Source of the DNA: Scortum barcoo
Taxonomy: Eukaryota > Chordata > Actinopteri > Centrarchiformes > Terapontidae
Length of the DNA: 64,000 nucleotides
Direction of reading: 5' to 3'
Assembly: GCA_023238725.1 (NCBI GenBank)
Contig: CM041533.1
Location: 27,803,068 to 27,867,067, forward strand
The number at the start of each line of letters is the position of its first letter. Within the stretch, counting starts at the first letter, position 1. The notes below the pieces were generated by a model, which was not told the origin of the DNA, searched no databases, and saw only the letters and a program-made list of their open reading frames with translations. This document shows, one piece after another, positions 39,691 to 49,745 of the stretch. The translations under genes were made by a program, and so were the position numbers.

Positions 39691-39956
39691 TCCTTTACTA
39701 ACAAATAGCAAACCAGATTCATAGTAGTGACAATGTCACTTCTTTTGACCAACAGGCAATAATAGTTTTCTTGTCAACATGCTTTGTTCTATATCAAGTA
39801 ACTGATTCCATAACCTAGTAATACATATACATTTTCCATCTAATAAAACTAACTTTGATGCATGTTTCTGCACATCCAGCAAATATCTTGGTGCATGGTT
39901 CAGCACCTATTACCACATAAAAACTGAGCCTGAGCAGAATAAGCATAGTGTGGTAC

Positions 39957-40732
39957 TGTAAGGTTTTGATGGTGGTAAACCTCTACTAACTGGATGTACC
40001 GGGCGGCATTGAGAAGCCAAGCATGAGAAAACAGTAACGAAACAACAAAGCCGAGGGAGGGATTTTTTCTTCCAGAGCTCTAGCTTTTCTTTAATTATGG
40101 CCATGTACAAAAAAATACAGCTCTCACCAAAAACAGCCGGACAAAGGAATCATCATGAAGGTGCAGCAGAATGTCAAACAATTGTAGCAGCAGAGCCGAG
40201 GAGTCCTTCCACCTCTGACACCAAATGTTCACTCTTCACTCAACAACTCCACACAACTCACCTGCACTGATTTCCCACCTGACTCTTATACCTGAGGCTC
40301 CTCCCACCCCAGTGAAATCAATTAACCTTATTTACATATGTTCCTCTAAACATTTACTTACATTAACATAACATACGCAGTGCAAATAGTTACAGCCTGA
40401 TACAAGATAAATACATAACAGCAAGAAAATGCTAAACAGAAACCAAACCTAACACAAATAACCTATACCCCCTCCTCCTTTCCTTTCTCTGATCCCTCCA
40501 CTCAGCCTAGTCCAACGATTGGCAGCTGCTGGAGTCCTGTGGCTGCCTCCCATGTGTGCACTCCATGTCAGCACGCCACCCAGAAATGGACCTCAATGAA
40601 AAAAGGCAATAGAGAGAGTCTTCACAATATAGAAATAAAATTAACTTCCTGTATCGGACTAGTAAACTTCAAAAAACACACATGTGTACGTTACTTTCCT
40701 TAGTGAGGGGGATGCTTTCCAGCTCCCTCACA
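39957..40732 (-). repeat. 3' LTR of the gypsy element
   Basis: 776 bp. Preceded (in element orientation) by a polypurine tract. Compared with the other LTR it differs by about ten short insertions of bases that extend local repeats, and by no clear substitution. Confidence 0.95.
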
Positions 40733-40747
40733 CTTCTCCTCCCCTCC
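40733..40747 (-). promoter_or_regulatory. Polypurine tract
   Basis: On the minus strand GGAGGGGAGGAGAAG abuts the 3' LTR directly. This is the expected primer site for plus-strand DNA synthesis. Confidence 0.9.
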
Positions 40748-41320
40748 GGCAGGCTCGCCAACCATGTTGCGAGACAAAAAGTCAGCCACCGTGTTCTGCT
40801 TCCCTGGCCGGTAATTGATGGAGAACCGATATGGTTGTAGAGATAGGAACCAACGGGTGATCCGGCTGTTGGTATCCTTCATGCGCTCCAGCCATTGCAA
40901 TGCTTTATGGTCTGTTTCCAGGTTGAACTCTCTCCCAAGTAAATAGTACTTGAATGTGTCGATCGCCCACTTAATGGCCAAACACTCCAACTCCACTGCA
41001 GAGTATCTGGTCTCCCTGGAAAACAACTTCCGGCTGATGTAAGCCACTGGTTTCTTCTCTTCTCCTTCCCCTTGTAGGAGAACTCCACCTATCCCTCGGT
41101 TCGACGCATCCGTCTGGACTGTGAAAGGTAAATCAAAGTTCAGGCTTTGCAGCACCGGCTCCTGACACAGGGCCTGCTTGAGGTCCTGAAAGGCCTTTTC
41201 CTGCTCCTCACCCCACATCACCTTAGTTTTTGTAATGCTGGTTAAATCAGTTAAGGTGCAGCCCTCGCCGAAAAGCCTGGAATGAAATGCCGATACCTGC
41301 CCACTAAACCCAGAAATCAC
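40748..41320 (-). pseudogene. gypsy RNase H domain
   Basis: The frame on the minus strand carries the RNase H catalytic acids in 'QTDASNRGIGG', 'SAVELECLA', 'ETDHKALQW' and 'NTVADFLSR', in order. The domain removes the RNA template strand during reverse transcription. It is separated from the RT by an in-frame TGA at about 41317-41319 and by a one-base loss shortly after (near 41250), so it could not be made as part of a single polyprotein. Confidence 0.9.
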
Positions 41321-42669
41321 TTCACCTGTTTCCGGGTGGTTGGTCTCTCTCTTGCTCGGATCGCTTCCACCTTATCCTGCACTGGCTTGATGACACCTCC
41401 TCCAAGGACATAACCAAGATACTGTGTCTCCCGCTTAGCCACTGCACACTTCCTCTGGTTGATGGTCAGGCCCGCTTTCTTGATTTCCCTCAGCACCTTT
41501 GCCACATGGCTCAGATGTTCCTGCCAAGAGTTACTGTATATCACAATATCATCTAGATAAGCGGCTGCGAAGTTGTGCATACCTGCCAATACTTTATTCA
41601 TCAATCTCTGGAAGGTTGCAGGGGCCCCATGAAGACCAAATGGCATCTTGGTAAACTGCCAAAGCCCCTGAGGTGTTCTGAAAGCAGTCAAAGGTCTAGC
41701 AGCATCAGACAATGGCACCTGCCAGTAACCTTTACAAAGGTCGAGAGTGGTAATAAATTGTGCTTGGCCCACCCATTCAATGAGATCATCCAGTCGTGGC
41801 AGAGGATAAGCATCAAACTCTGATTGTGCATTTACCTTTCTGAAGTCGATGCAAAACCTAATGCTCCCGTCTTTTTTTATTACCAAGACAATGGGATTAC
41901 TCCATTCACTGGTAGAAGGCTCAATGACACCCAGCTCTAGCATGGCCGTCACTTCCTCTTCCAACACCGGCACCAACTTCTGTGGGATGCGGTACATCCG
42001 CTGCCTGATAGGGGTGCAGTCCTTTAACTGAATGTCATGTTCCACCAGGTTTGTTGTCCCTGGCCTTTCCTGAAATAAATCTGGTGGGACAATAGCTTGC
42101 AAGTCTTTTTGTTGGGTTAGAGAGAGATGAGAGAGGTCTAGGGATTTAGAGTTGCAACTAGCAGGAGCCAACTCACCCACAATGTCATCCTCTTCTTCCT
42201 CCATTCGCCGAACAAACATCTGTTGTTGGGGTGGAACTTCTTGAGTTTTCCACTCCTTCAACAGGTTGATGTGGAATGTCTGCTTTGGATTTCTCCTCTC
42301 TAGCATCTCAATCTCGTAGGTTGTCGGGCTCAGCTTTTTCAGCACTGTGTATGGACCCTGCCATTTTGCCAACAACTTATTCTCAGCTGTAGGGAGAAGA
42401 AGTAGTACCTGCTGACCTGGGCTGAAAGACCTCTCCCTGGCTGCCTTATCGTACCAGGTTTGCTGTCTGCTCTGAGCCTTCTCCATATTCCTCCTCACCA
42501 GCTTGGTGGTCTGCTCCATCCTCTCTCTCATCTGCAGGACAAAGGCCAGGACGCTAGTTCGCTTCTCCTGAGAACCCACCCAGGACTCCTCTAGCACGTC
42601 AAGGGGACCTCTCACCTGTCTGCCATAAAGAAGCTCAAAAGGTGAAAAACCGGTTGAAGCTTGAGGCAC
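41317..42669 (-). pseudogene. gypsy integrase C-terminus fused to reverse transcriptase
   Basis: A 450-codon frame. Its first third is the end of the integrase, including the GPY-type motif 'WQGPYTVLKKLSPTTYEIEM'. After a linker the reverse transcriptase begins, with 'SNPIVLVIKKDGSIRFCIDFR', 'TLDLCKGYWQVPL', 'TKMPFGLHGAPATFQRLMN' and the catalytic 'YLDDIVIYS'. Finding integrase and RT continuous in this order shows directly that integrase lies upstream of RT. The frame ends at a TGA in a context where related elements usually have arginine, consistent with CGA-to-TGA decay. The start is set by a frameshift near 42665, not by a real initiation codon. Confidence 0.93.
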
Positions 42670-43822
42670 CTCCCTGTAGGCAAAAAGGAGATAAGGGAAG
42701 CCACTTGTCCCAGTCTTTGGCGTTAGTGGAGATGAACTTCTTCAGCATGCCTTTTAGAGTTCTGTTGTACCTCTCCACTAAACCATCGGTCTGGGGGTGG
42801 TAAGGGGTGGTCCGAATACTCTTAATGCCTAACAGCCTATACACCTGCCTGAGAATGTCTGACAGAAAGTTTGTCCCCTGATCGGTCAAAATTTCAGATG
42901 GAATGCCAACTCTAGAAAAGAGCTGCAGTAAGGCATATGCTATTTGCTTGGCAGTGATGTCTCAGAGGGGAAATGCTTCAGGGTATCTAGTACTGTAATC
43001 ACAAATTACAAGTATGTAGCGATGACCTGACTGTGTTCGCTCTAAAGGGCCGACAATATCCATAGCTATTTGGCTAAATGGAACATCAATGACAGGAAGT
43101 GGCTGCAATGGGAATTTGGGAACCCTCTTTTCCCCTGATAACTGACAAACTGAGCAAGACTGGCAATATTCCTGAACCTGTGTGCTCAATCCTGGCCAGT
43201 AAAATCTGCTCGCTATCCTATCCAAGGTCTTCTTAGTCCCTAGATGACCTGCCCATGGAATGCTATGGCCTAACTGTAGCACCTGTTCCCGCAGCCCTTG
43301 CGGAACAACCAGCCTTTCCCCATCATCTCGATCTGCCTTGTAGTACAGCACCTGGTCTCTGAGAAAATAACCCTCCCCTGCCACCTGACCCTGCTGTACT
43401 GCCTTTGCTTGCTTAAAGAAGTCCTGCAAGGATTCATCCTGTCTTTGTAGCTGTACAAAATCACAACTTTTGTCAGCCTCCCCATCCTCTAGCTCTTCTA
43501 GCCCTGAGCCTATTCTTACAGTCCCTGCCATTTTCTCTTGCCTTTTTTGCCTTCTACTTTTCCTTGTTTTTACAGCTCTATCTGGGAGATCCTCATCAAA
43601 AACAGGTAACTCACTGAGAACATTTAGATCCTGCTCAGTTGAACCTTGAATCTCTGGACCCTGCAAACTCTCATCTGGCCCTGTCTGGCTCCTACTTAAT
43701 TCCCCTGCCTCCTTTCTCTGGGTCCGCATCTGTGACCTAGTGACAATGTTAACTGGTCTACATGACTGAACCAACTCCTGCAGAACGGGAATATCCTGCC
43801 CTAGGATAACCTGATGAGCCAA
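42635..43822 (-). pseudogene. gypsy integrase (zinc-binding and catalytic core)
   Basis: Read from 43822 downwards, a spacer is followed by the HHCC zinc-binding module ('HSIPWAGHLG' to 'CQSCSVCQ'), the first catalytic Asp in 'IAMDIVGPL', and, after an in-frame TGA at 42962-42964, the second Asp in 'LTDQGTNFLS' and the Glu in 'DGLVERYNRTLKG'. Integrase inserts the DNA copy into the chromosome. Breaks are the TGA (again consistent with CGA decay) and an extra T near 42690-42695 that shifts frame before the C-terminal part. All three catalytic acids are retained. Confidence 0.9.
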
Positions 43823-43829
43823 GCCGTCT

Positions 43830-44050
43830 ATGACCCCCTACCGGCACAAGGTACGTTTGCCCCGCTACCTCCAGATACACCGCTGTCACAGGACATGACC
43901 TATGGTGACCATGTACACAAGAAATATCCAAAACTGGCTTCCCTAGAGAACCCTCATTTTGCACCAGTGATGAATGAATCAATGTCTGCGTACTACCAGT
44001 ATCAAGGAGAGCTTGCTTGGACTAATTTACCATTTATTTTTACCTTCGTG
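43830..44050 (-). pseudogene. gypsy aspartic protease
   Basis: The catalytic loop D-T-G-S is encoded at 43992-44003 on the minus strand, followed by 'TQTLIHSSLV', and the domain ends with an 'ILGQD' segment in the next frame. A frameshift lies just before the catalytic loop. A run of five G (minus strand, near 43834-43838) shifts frame again; one G fewer would keep the frame. The domain cuts the Gag-Pol precursor in active elements. Confidence 0.8.
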
Positions 44051-44094
44051 ACCTGCTGCTTTCCCACCCAACAACTCTCCCTCTGATTGGGCCT

Positions 44095-44737
44095 GGGAAC
44101 AATGCAAAGATGTGCAGCTTTAGCTTTGCTAACTGGACATTCTGGCTTAATATGACCCTCCTGACCACAGTAGAAACAAACAGGCTTAGCAAATGACTTT
44201 AACTTACCAGAAACTACTGATTTTTCTGGTGGCCTATCTGACTCTGGCTCCCTAGGACCACTTCCACTGATATGCTATTGCCAGGCGCTCAAAGGTGGTC
44301 AGGTACTGCTCAATATCATCTCCCTCATCCAGTCGAGGAACTGCTGCCTGTCCCCAGCCTCTACCTGTTAACTCCCTATGGCCCCTGGATTGGGACACCT
44401 GCTCTCCTTCCTGCTGTGGTGGCGGTGGTGTACCCCCCGGAGTTTGGTTCTCTGCCCTCTGCTGCTCCTCCAGTTCATCTCTCAGGTTATTCACTTGGAT
44501 TTGCACTAGGCGCCATCTTTTGTCTTGTTTAACCATTTCTCTTTCCCACCTTTCACTCAGGTCACGTTGGAAGTGAAGACATTGCTGCAACATGCCAGCA
44601 ATTGAGTCCCTCTCAGCAGGCACGAGGGGGTCCTCCCTATGGTGTATACTCACCGGCACCCCTCCTGCAGCACCCTCTTCTGGGCTGTCTTCAACAACTT
44701 CGGTCCTTGTGACTTTAGTTTGAGCTTTAGGTCCCAT
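44095..44737 (-). pseudogene. gypsy gag, internally deleted
   Basis: The ATG at 44737 follows the primer-binding site by about 45 bp. The first 150 residues contain a charged region and then 'DDIEQYLTTFERLAIAYQW', the beginning of a gypsy capsid. After about 30 bp out of frame the sequence resumes with a CCHC zinc knuckle ('CFYCGQEGHIKPEC', about 44138-44181). The rest of the capsid, around 200 residues in relatives, is missing. The deletion probably removes particle assembly; such a copy could move only with helper proteins. Confidence 0.8.
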
Positions 44738-44782
44738 ACTGTCAGCTCTCTGTGCTTTACTTCTTCAAATTAGCCGCATCTC

Positions 44783-44800
44783 ATCCCACTTCTGACACCA
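44783..44800 (-). promoter_or_regulatory. Primer-binding site for tRNA-Leu
   Basis: The plus strand reads ATCCCACTTCTGACACCA, which equals the 3' end of vertebrate tRNA-Leu(CAG) including the added CCA. The genomic minus strand is thus complementary to that tRNA over 18 nt, two bases inside the 5' LTR. The match to the tRNA is from memory of its sequence. Confidence 0.88.
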
Positions 44801-44802
44801 AA

Positions 44803-45561
44803 TGTAAGGTTTTGATGGTGGTAAACCTCTACTAACTGGATGTACCGGGCGGCATTGAGAAGCCAAGCATGAGAAAACAGTAACGAAACAACAAGCCGAG
44901 AGGGATTTTTTCTTCCAGAGCTCTAGCTTTTCTTTAATTATGGCCATGTACAAAAAATACAGCTCTCACCAAAAACAGCCGGACAAAGGAATCATGAAGG
45001 TGCAGCAGAATGTCAAACAATTGTAGCAGCAGAGCCGAGGAGTCCTTCCAACCTCTGACACCAAATGTTCACTCTTCACTCAACTCCACACAACTCACCT
45101 GCACTGATTTCCCACCTGACTCTTATACCTGAGGCTCCTCCCACCCCAGTGAAATCAATTAACCTTATTTACATATGTTCCTCTAAACATTTACTTACAT
45201 TTAACATACGCAGTGCAAATAGTTACAGCCTGATACAAGATAAATACATAACAGCAAGAAAATGCTAAACAGAAACCAAACCTAACACAAATAACCTATA
45301 CCCCCTCCCCTTTCCTTTCTCTGATCCCTCCACTCAGCCTAGTCCAACGATTGGCAGCTGCTGGAGTCCTGTGGCTGCCTCCCATGTGTGCACTCCATGT
45401 CAGCACGCCACCCAGAAATGGACCTCAATGAAAAAAGGCAATGAGAGAGTCTTCACAATATAGAAATAAAATTAACTTCCTGTATCGGACTAGTAAACTT
45501 CAAAAAACACATGTGTACGTTACTTTCCTTAGTGAGGGGGATGCTTTCCAGCTCCCTCACA
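44803..45561 (-). repeat. 5' LTR of the gypsy element
   Basis: 759 bp. In element orientation it has a TATAAGA box at 45121-45127 and an ATTAAA poly(A) signal at 44933-44938, placing R between about 45095 and 44915. This gives U3, R and U5 in the expected order. Confidence 0.93.
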
Positions 45562-45566
45562 GGTAC

Positions 45567-46423
45567 CAAGAGGATGAGCAGCTGCAGATCTGTTAACAGA
45601 TAAACACATTGCTCATGTCAGCATGCAAACTGTTCCAAGGAAAAGCTGTTTCTACACCCCCCATTTCTATATTTTATGATATGAACGTGCAGTTGCCATG
45701 GTTACTTTTGTCCCTCAGCCATGAGTGCCATTCCATATTACTCTGGCACGGGGGAGGGGTGGTTGTAGTGCAAGAGAGAGAAAGTTGGGGAGAGAATCCT
45801 TTCATTGCGTAATATTTGGAGTTAATACAGAGGATTAGTGCATCTCTCCATTAAAGCAGAACAGAATCTGTAGAGCAGTAGATTAACAAAAATTATGTTT
45901 ACAATAATAACACAACATTCAGATTCATAAATTCCAAGCATCTTCCAGTTTCCCTCTCCTCTCTCAGTCTGTCTTTGTTTCCCTCTCTCTAAAACAGTGG
46001 CCTAGCCAGTGATGCAGAGAGCCCATTCAGATTCATCAAAGCCCCTTTCATACCGATAGCCATGACACACATGCACAAACATACACACAGTAAACCTCTC
46101 CAGTATGCCTTTGAAGTAGACATGCCCTTGGCTGTTTTGGTAGCTTTCTGGTGCTGCTGCCAATTCTTGGTCATCTGTCTTCTCATTAATATCCACATGG
46201 TTCTTTGCTCTTTTTGCTTGTGGACACAACAGGAGCATCGAGTATGGTTAGGTAAGGTGTATGCAGTTGCCATGTTTTTTTTCCATGAGGTAGTAGGAGG
46301 AGTGACATCATGTCTCAGTCTGTTGAGGGCACATACTGACTGCAACCAGTCAGGGTGCTAAGAGCTCCCTGTCCAATATCACTGACTCAATCCACTTATG
46401 AGCTCACTGTGCATGCAGACCTT
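45567..46423. other. Spacer between gypsy element and LINE copy B
   Basis: No recognised gene. Open frames on both strands around 46000-46350 overlap each other and lack domain features. Confidence 0.4.
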
Positions 46424-49405
46424 AATTCAAAATTCAAATTTATTTATTTAGAGCATTTAGAGCCCAAAATCACAAACATTGTTTGCCTTGGAGGGCTTTA
46501 CAATCTGTGTACAGTTGTGACACCCTCTGTCCTTAGACCCTCGAACCGAGTCAGGAAAAACTTCAAAAACCCTTTATGGGAAAAAGAAGAAACCTGAGGA
46601 AGAGCCACAGATGAGGGATCCCTCTCCCTGGGACGGACAGACGTGCAATAGATGCCACATGTACAGAGAACATCATCAATCACATTATGGAATTATACAT
46701 GAGTCGTAATAAGCTGTAGCTATACTGAGTTCATTGGTTTAGTCCATGTGTGAAGGTATCACAAGGTAATGGAAATGAGTCCGTGAGTCCAGGTGCATCT
46801 CTAGATGTCCTCATATGGAGCTCTGGGCCACTCGACCTTCTCTCCACAGCAACACAGACACAGATCATGTCCCCACCAGGCCAGTGAACCTCAGACAGAT
46901 GGACCACAACCAGAATCAGTGAGGAACCTGCAAGACTGGAGAGAACAAAGAGGACCAGGGCTCCGGCAGTAACATGCACTTTACAGGACATAAGAGTATT
47001 CACATTAACCGTTTTGACACTTTAACCAATTTAACTACTTTAACCAGTTTAGCCACTTTAACCAGTTTCTAAAAGTGACTCCAGTTTGCACTACTACCAT
47101 AATATGAGTAAAGGAAGCAGAGGAAGAGGAAGCAGAGAAGCAGAGGAAGCAGAGACAGAGGAAGAGGGAGAGGTGCCCGATGCATCATGGGAGCCCCCCG
47201 GCAGTCTAAACCTATAGCAGCATAACTAAGGGCGAGCCTGTGCCCACCCTAACTATAAGCTTTATCAAAAAGGAAGGTTTTAAGTCTATTCTTAAACACT
47301 GACACTGTGTCTGCCTCTCGGACCCAGACTGGGAGCTGGTTCCAGAGAACAGGGGCCTGATAGCTGAAGGCTCTGCCCCCTAGACTACTTCTGGAAACCC
47401 TGGGAACTACAAGTAAGCCTGCGTTTTGGGAGCGCAGCAGCACTCTAGTCGGTTGATAAGGAGTTATCAATTCATTAAGATATGATGGTGCCAGACCATG
47501 TAGAGCCTTATATGTGAGGAGTAGGATTTTAAAATCCACTCTAAATTTTACAGGGAGCCAATGCAGAGAAGCCAGTACTGGAGTAATATGGTCTCTTTTC
47601 CTGGTTTTAGTCAGCACCCGAGCAGCGGCATTCTGGACCAGCTGTAGAGTCTTTAACGACTTGTTTGGGCAGCCTGATAAAAGTGAATTACAGTAATCCA
47701 GCCTGGAAGAGACAAATGCATGGACTAATTTTTCAGCATCGCTTTGGGACAAAAAGTGCCGAATTTTTGCGATGTTGCGCAGGTGGTAAAAAGCAGACCT
47801 TGAAATATGCTTAATATGGGTGTCGAAGGACATATCCTGATCAAATAAAACCCACAGAGGTTCCTTACAGTGGTGCCTGGAGGCCCAGTTAATGCCATCC
47901 AAGCAAGGCTATCTTAGGAGAAAGCGTGTTCCTCAGGTGTTTCGGACCTAATAGGATCACTTCAGTTTTATCTGAGTTCAACAACAGGAAATTTCTGGTC
48001 ATCCAAGCCTTTATATCTTTAAGGCAGGCCTGGAGTTTCAGGAGCTGATCAGTTTTGTGTGGCTCCACTGATAAATATAATTGGGTGTCATCAGCATAAC
48101 AATGGAAATCTATGGAGTGCCTCCTGATGATATTGCCAAGGGGCAGCATATACAAAATAAACAGCATAGAATTGGACCTAGCACTGAACCTTGTGGAACT
48201 CCATGACAGACTTTAGTATGCACAGAGGATTCATTATTAATATGGACAAACTGAGACCGATCTGATAAGTATGATCTGAACCAGTTTAATGCAGACCCTT
48301 TAATACCAAGCAGTTTTTCCATTCTCAGCAACAGGATGTGATGGTCAACTGTATCAAAGGCAGCACTGAGGTCTAACAGGACAAGTACAGACAGAAGCCC
48401 TCTATCTGATGCTGTCAACAGGTCATTAGTGACTTTCACAAGTGCTGTTTCTGTGCTATGGTGAGCTCTAAATCCTGACTGAAAAACTTCAAAAAGACTA
48501 TTACTGTGGAGATAATTACATAACTGGCTGGCAACGGCTTTCTCTAGGATCTTAGACAAAAAGGGGAGGTTGGATATTGGTCTATAATTGGCTAACACAT
48601 CTGCATCAAGTGTAGGTTTTTTGATCAATGGTTTAATTACAGCTACTTTAAAAGACTTGGGTACAAAGCCTGACACCAGAGACAGATTAATAATATGCAG
48701 CAGTGATGTGCCAATAAATGGGAAAACTTCCTTAAGCAGCGTAGTTGGGATGGGGTCTAGGAGACAAGTTGTTGCTTTCGATGATGAAACTAACGAGGAT
48801 AATTCAGGAAGGCCAATTGGAATAAAACTGTCTAAGCAATTGTCAGGTTTTAATGTATCTGCTCCTAAATTTCCTGAGTCTGAAGGATCGGAGTCTAACG
48901 AGGGCAGATCCTGACAAATTTTGTCCCTAATATTCAAAATCTTGTCATTAAAGAAGCTCATGAAATCATTACTACTTAAACTTAAGGGGAATGCAGGGTT
49001 CAATAGAGCTATGGCTCTGTGTCAGCCTGGCTACAGTGCTGAAAAGAAACCTAGGGCAGTTCTTATTTTTCTCTATTAATTCTGAATAGTAGGCTGCTCT
49101 GGCATTACACAGGGCTTTCCTATACGTTTTGAGACTCTCTTTCCAGGCTAGGCGAGAGTCCTCCTCTTTGGTGGAGCGCCATATCCTTTCCAATTGTCGC
49201 GTTGTTTGTTTTAACTTGCGAGTTGCAGAGTTAAACCATGGTGCCAAGTCTCTTTCTGTTTTATAATCTTTCTTTTTAGGGGCGCAACAGAGTCCAGAGT
49301 GCCTCTGAGTGAGTCCATGGTGTTTCTAACAAGTTGGTCAATTTGGGGGGAGCTCAAAAAATGAGAGTCGTCAGAGATACTAGGAAATCTTAGGTCCCTC
49401 TCTCA
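46424..49405 (-). mobile_element. L2-like LINE copy B (5' truncated, nearly open RT)
   Basis: About 3 kb on the minus strand. It ends in a typical L2-group 3' terminus: a 'TTTTGGGCTCTAAATGCTCTAA' type segment, then AATAAATTTGAATTTTGAATT-like short repeats near 46424-46450. The protein parts are a pre-RT linker (49247-48972), RT with 'LANYRPISNLPFLSKI', 'FQSGFRAHHSTETALVKV', 'LDLSAAFDTVDHHILL' and 'GVPQGSVLGPI' (49003-48110), 'YADDTQLYLSVEP' (48167-47889), and the long C-terminal segment (47902-47249). It has only a few frameshifts and is better preserved than copy A. The apurinic endonuclease and ORF1 are missing, as expected from 5' truncation during insertion. Confidence 0.88.
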
Positions 49406-49427
49406 GGAGAATTAGTGATTTACATGC

Positions 49428-49745
49428 TTTGTGATGGCTGTGGCTCGGGAGGTAGGGCAGGTCATCCACTACATGGAAGGTCAGTGGCTTGATCCCCGGC
49501 TTCTCCTTGAAGTGGCCTTGGATAAACTCCTGAATCCCAAATGGCTACTTAAGTGTGTAAGTAAATGTAGTCTTTGACATGTCGCCTGTTAATGATTAGA
49601 TTACATCCTGATAAGCAGAATGGCACCTTGCATGGAAGCCTCTGCTATTAGTATAACAATGTGTGTGTGAATGGCATGTAAAGTGCTTCAAGTTGTCGAG
49701 AGACTAGAAAAGTGCCATATAAATGAAGTTTGTTCATCTGTACAT
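49428..49745 (+). mobile_element. tRNA-derived SINE with L2-like tail
   Basis: The head has a polymerase III A-box-like GTGGCTCGGGAGGTAGGGC and a B-box-like GGCTTGATCCCCGG with normal tRNA spacing. The body continues through 'GGCACCTTGCATGGAAGCCTCTGC', a stretch shared by common fish SINEs. It ends in AAAAGTGCCATATAAATGAAG, which resembles L2 LINE 3' ends and implies L2-driven mobilisation. The exact family name is not assigned. It lies directly behind the truncated 5' end of LINE copy B. Confidence 0.75.

Larger units (their letters stand above)
39957..45561 (-). mobile_element. Full-length Ty3/gypsy LTR element, Gmr1-like (integrase before RT), broken
   Basis: Two direct LTRs (39957-40732 and 44803-45561, both TG...CA) enclose about 4.1 kb, and GGTAC flanks the whole element (39952-39956 and 45562-45566), a 5-bp target duplication. 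On the minus strand the order is gag, zinc knuckle, protease, integrase, reverse transcriptase, RNase H. Integrase upstream of RT is the Ty1/copia order, yet the RT and the integrase GPY motif are Ty3/gypsy-like. This combination is known from the deuterostome Gmr1 group first named in cod. The element lacks most of the capsid and carries at least two in-frame TGA stops and several single-base frameshifts, so it is not autonomous. There is no envelope gene. Confidence 0.93.

Noticed and set aside
44272..44576. Plus-strand frames inside gypsy gag
   Set aside because: Antisense shadows of the gag region, which is itself identified by capsid and zinc-knuckle motifs.
39957..45561. Endogenous retrovirus with envelope
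   Set aside because: RNase H is followed directly by the polypurine tract and LTR, so there is no room for an env gene.
49428..49500. Functional tRNA gene
   Set aside because: A- and B-box-like sequences are present, but the sequence continues into a SINE body and L2-like tail and does not fold into a complete tRNA cloverleaf by inspection.
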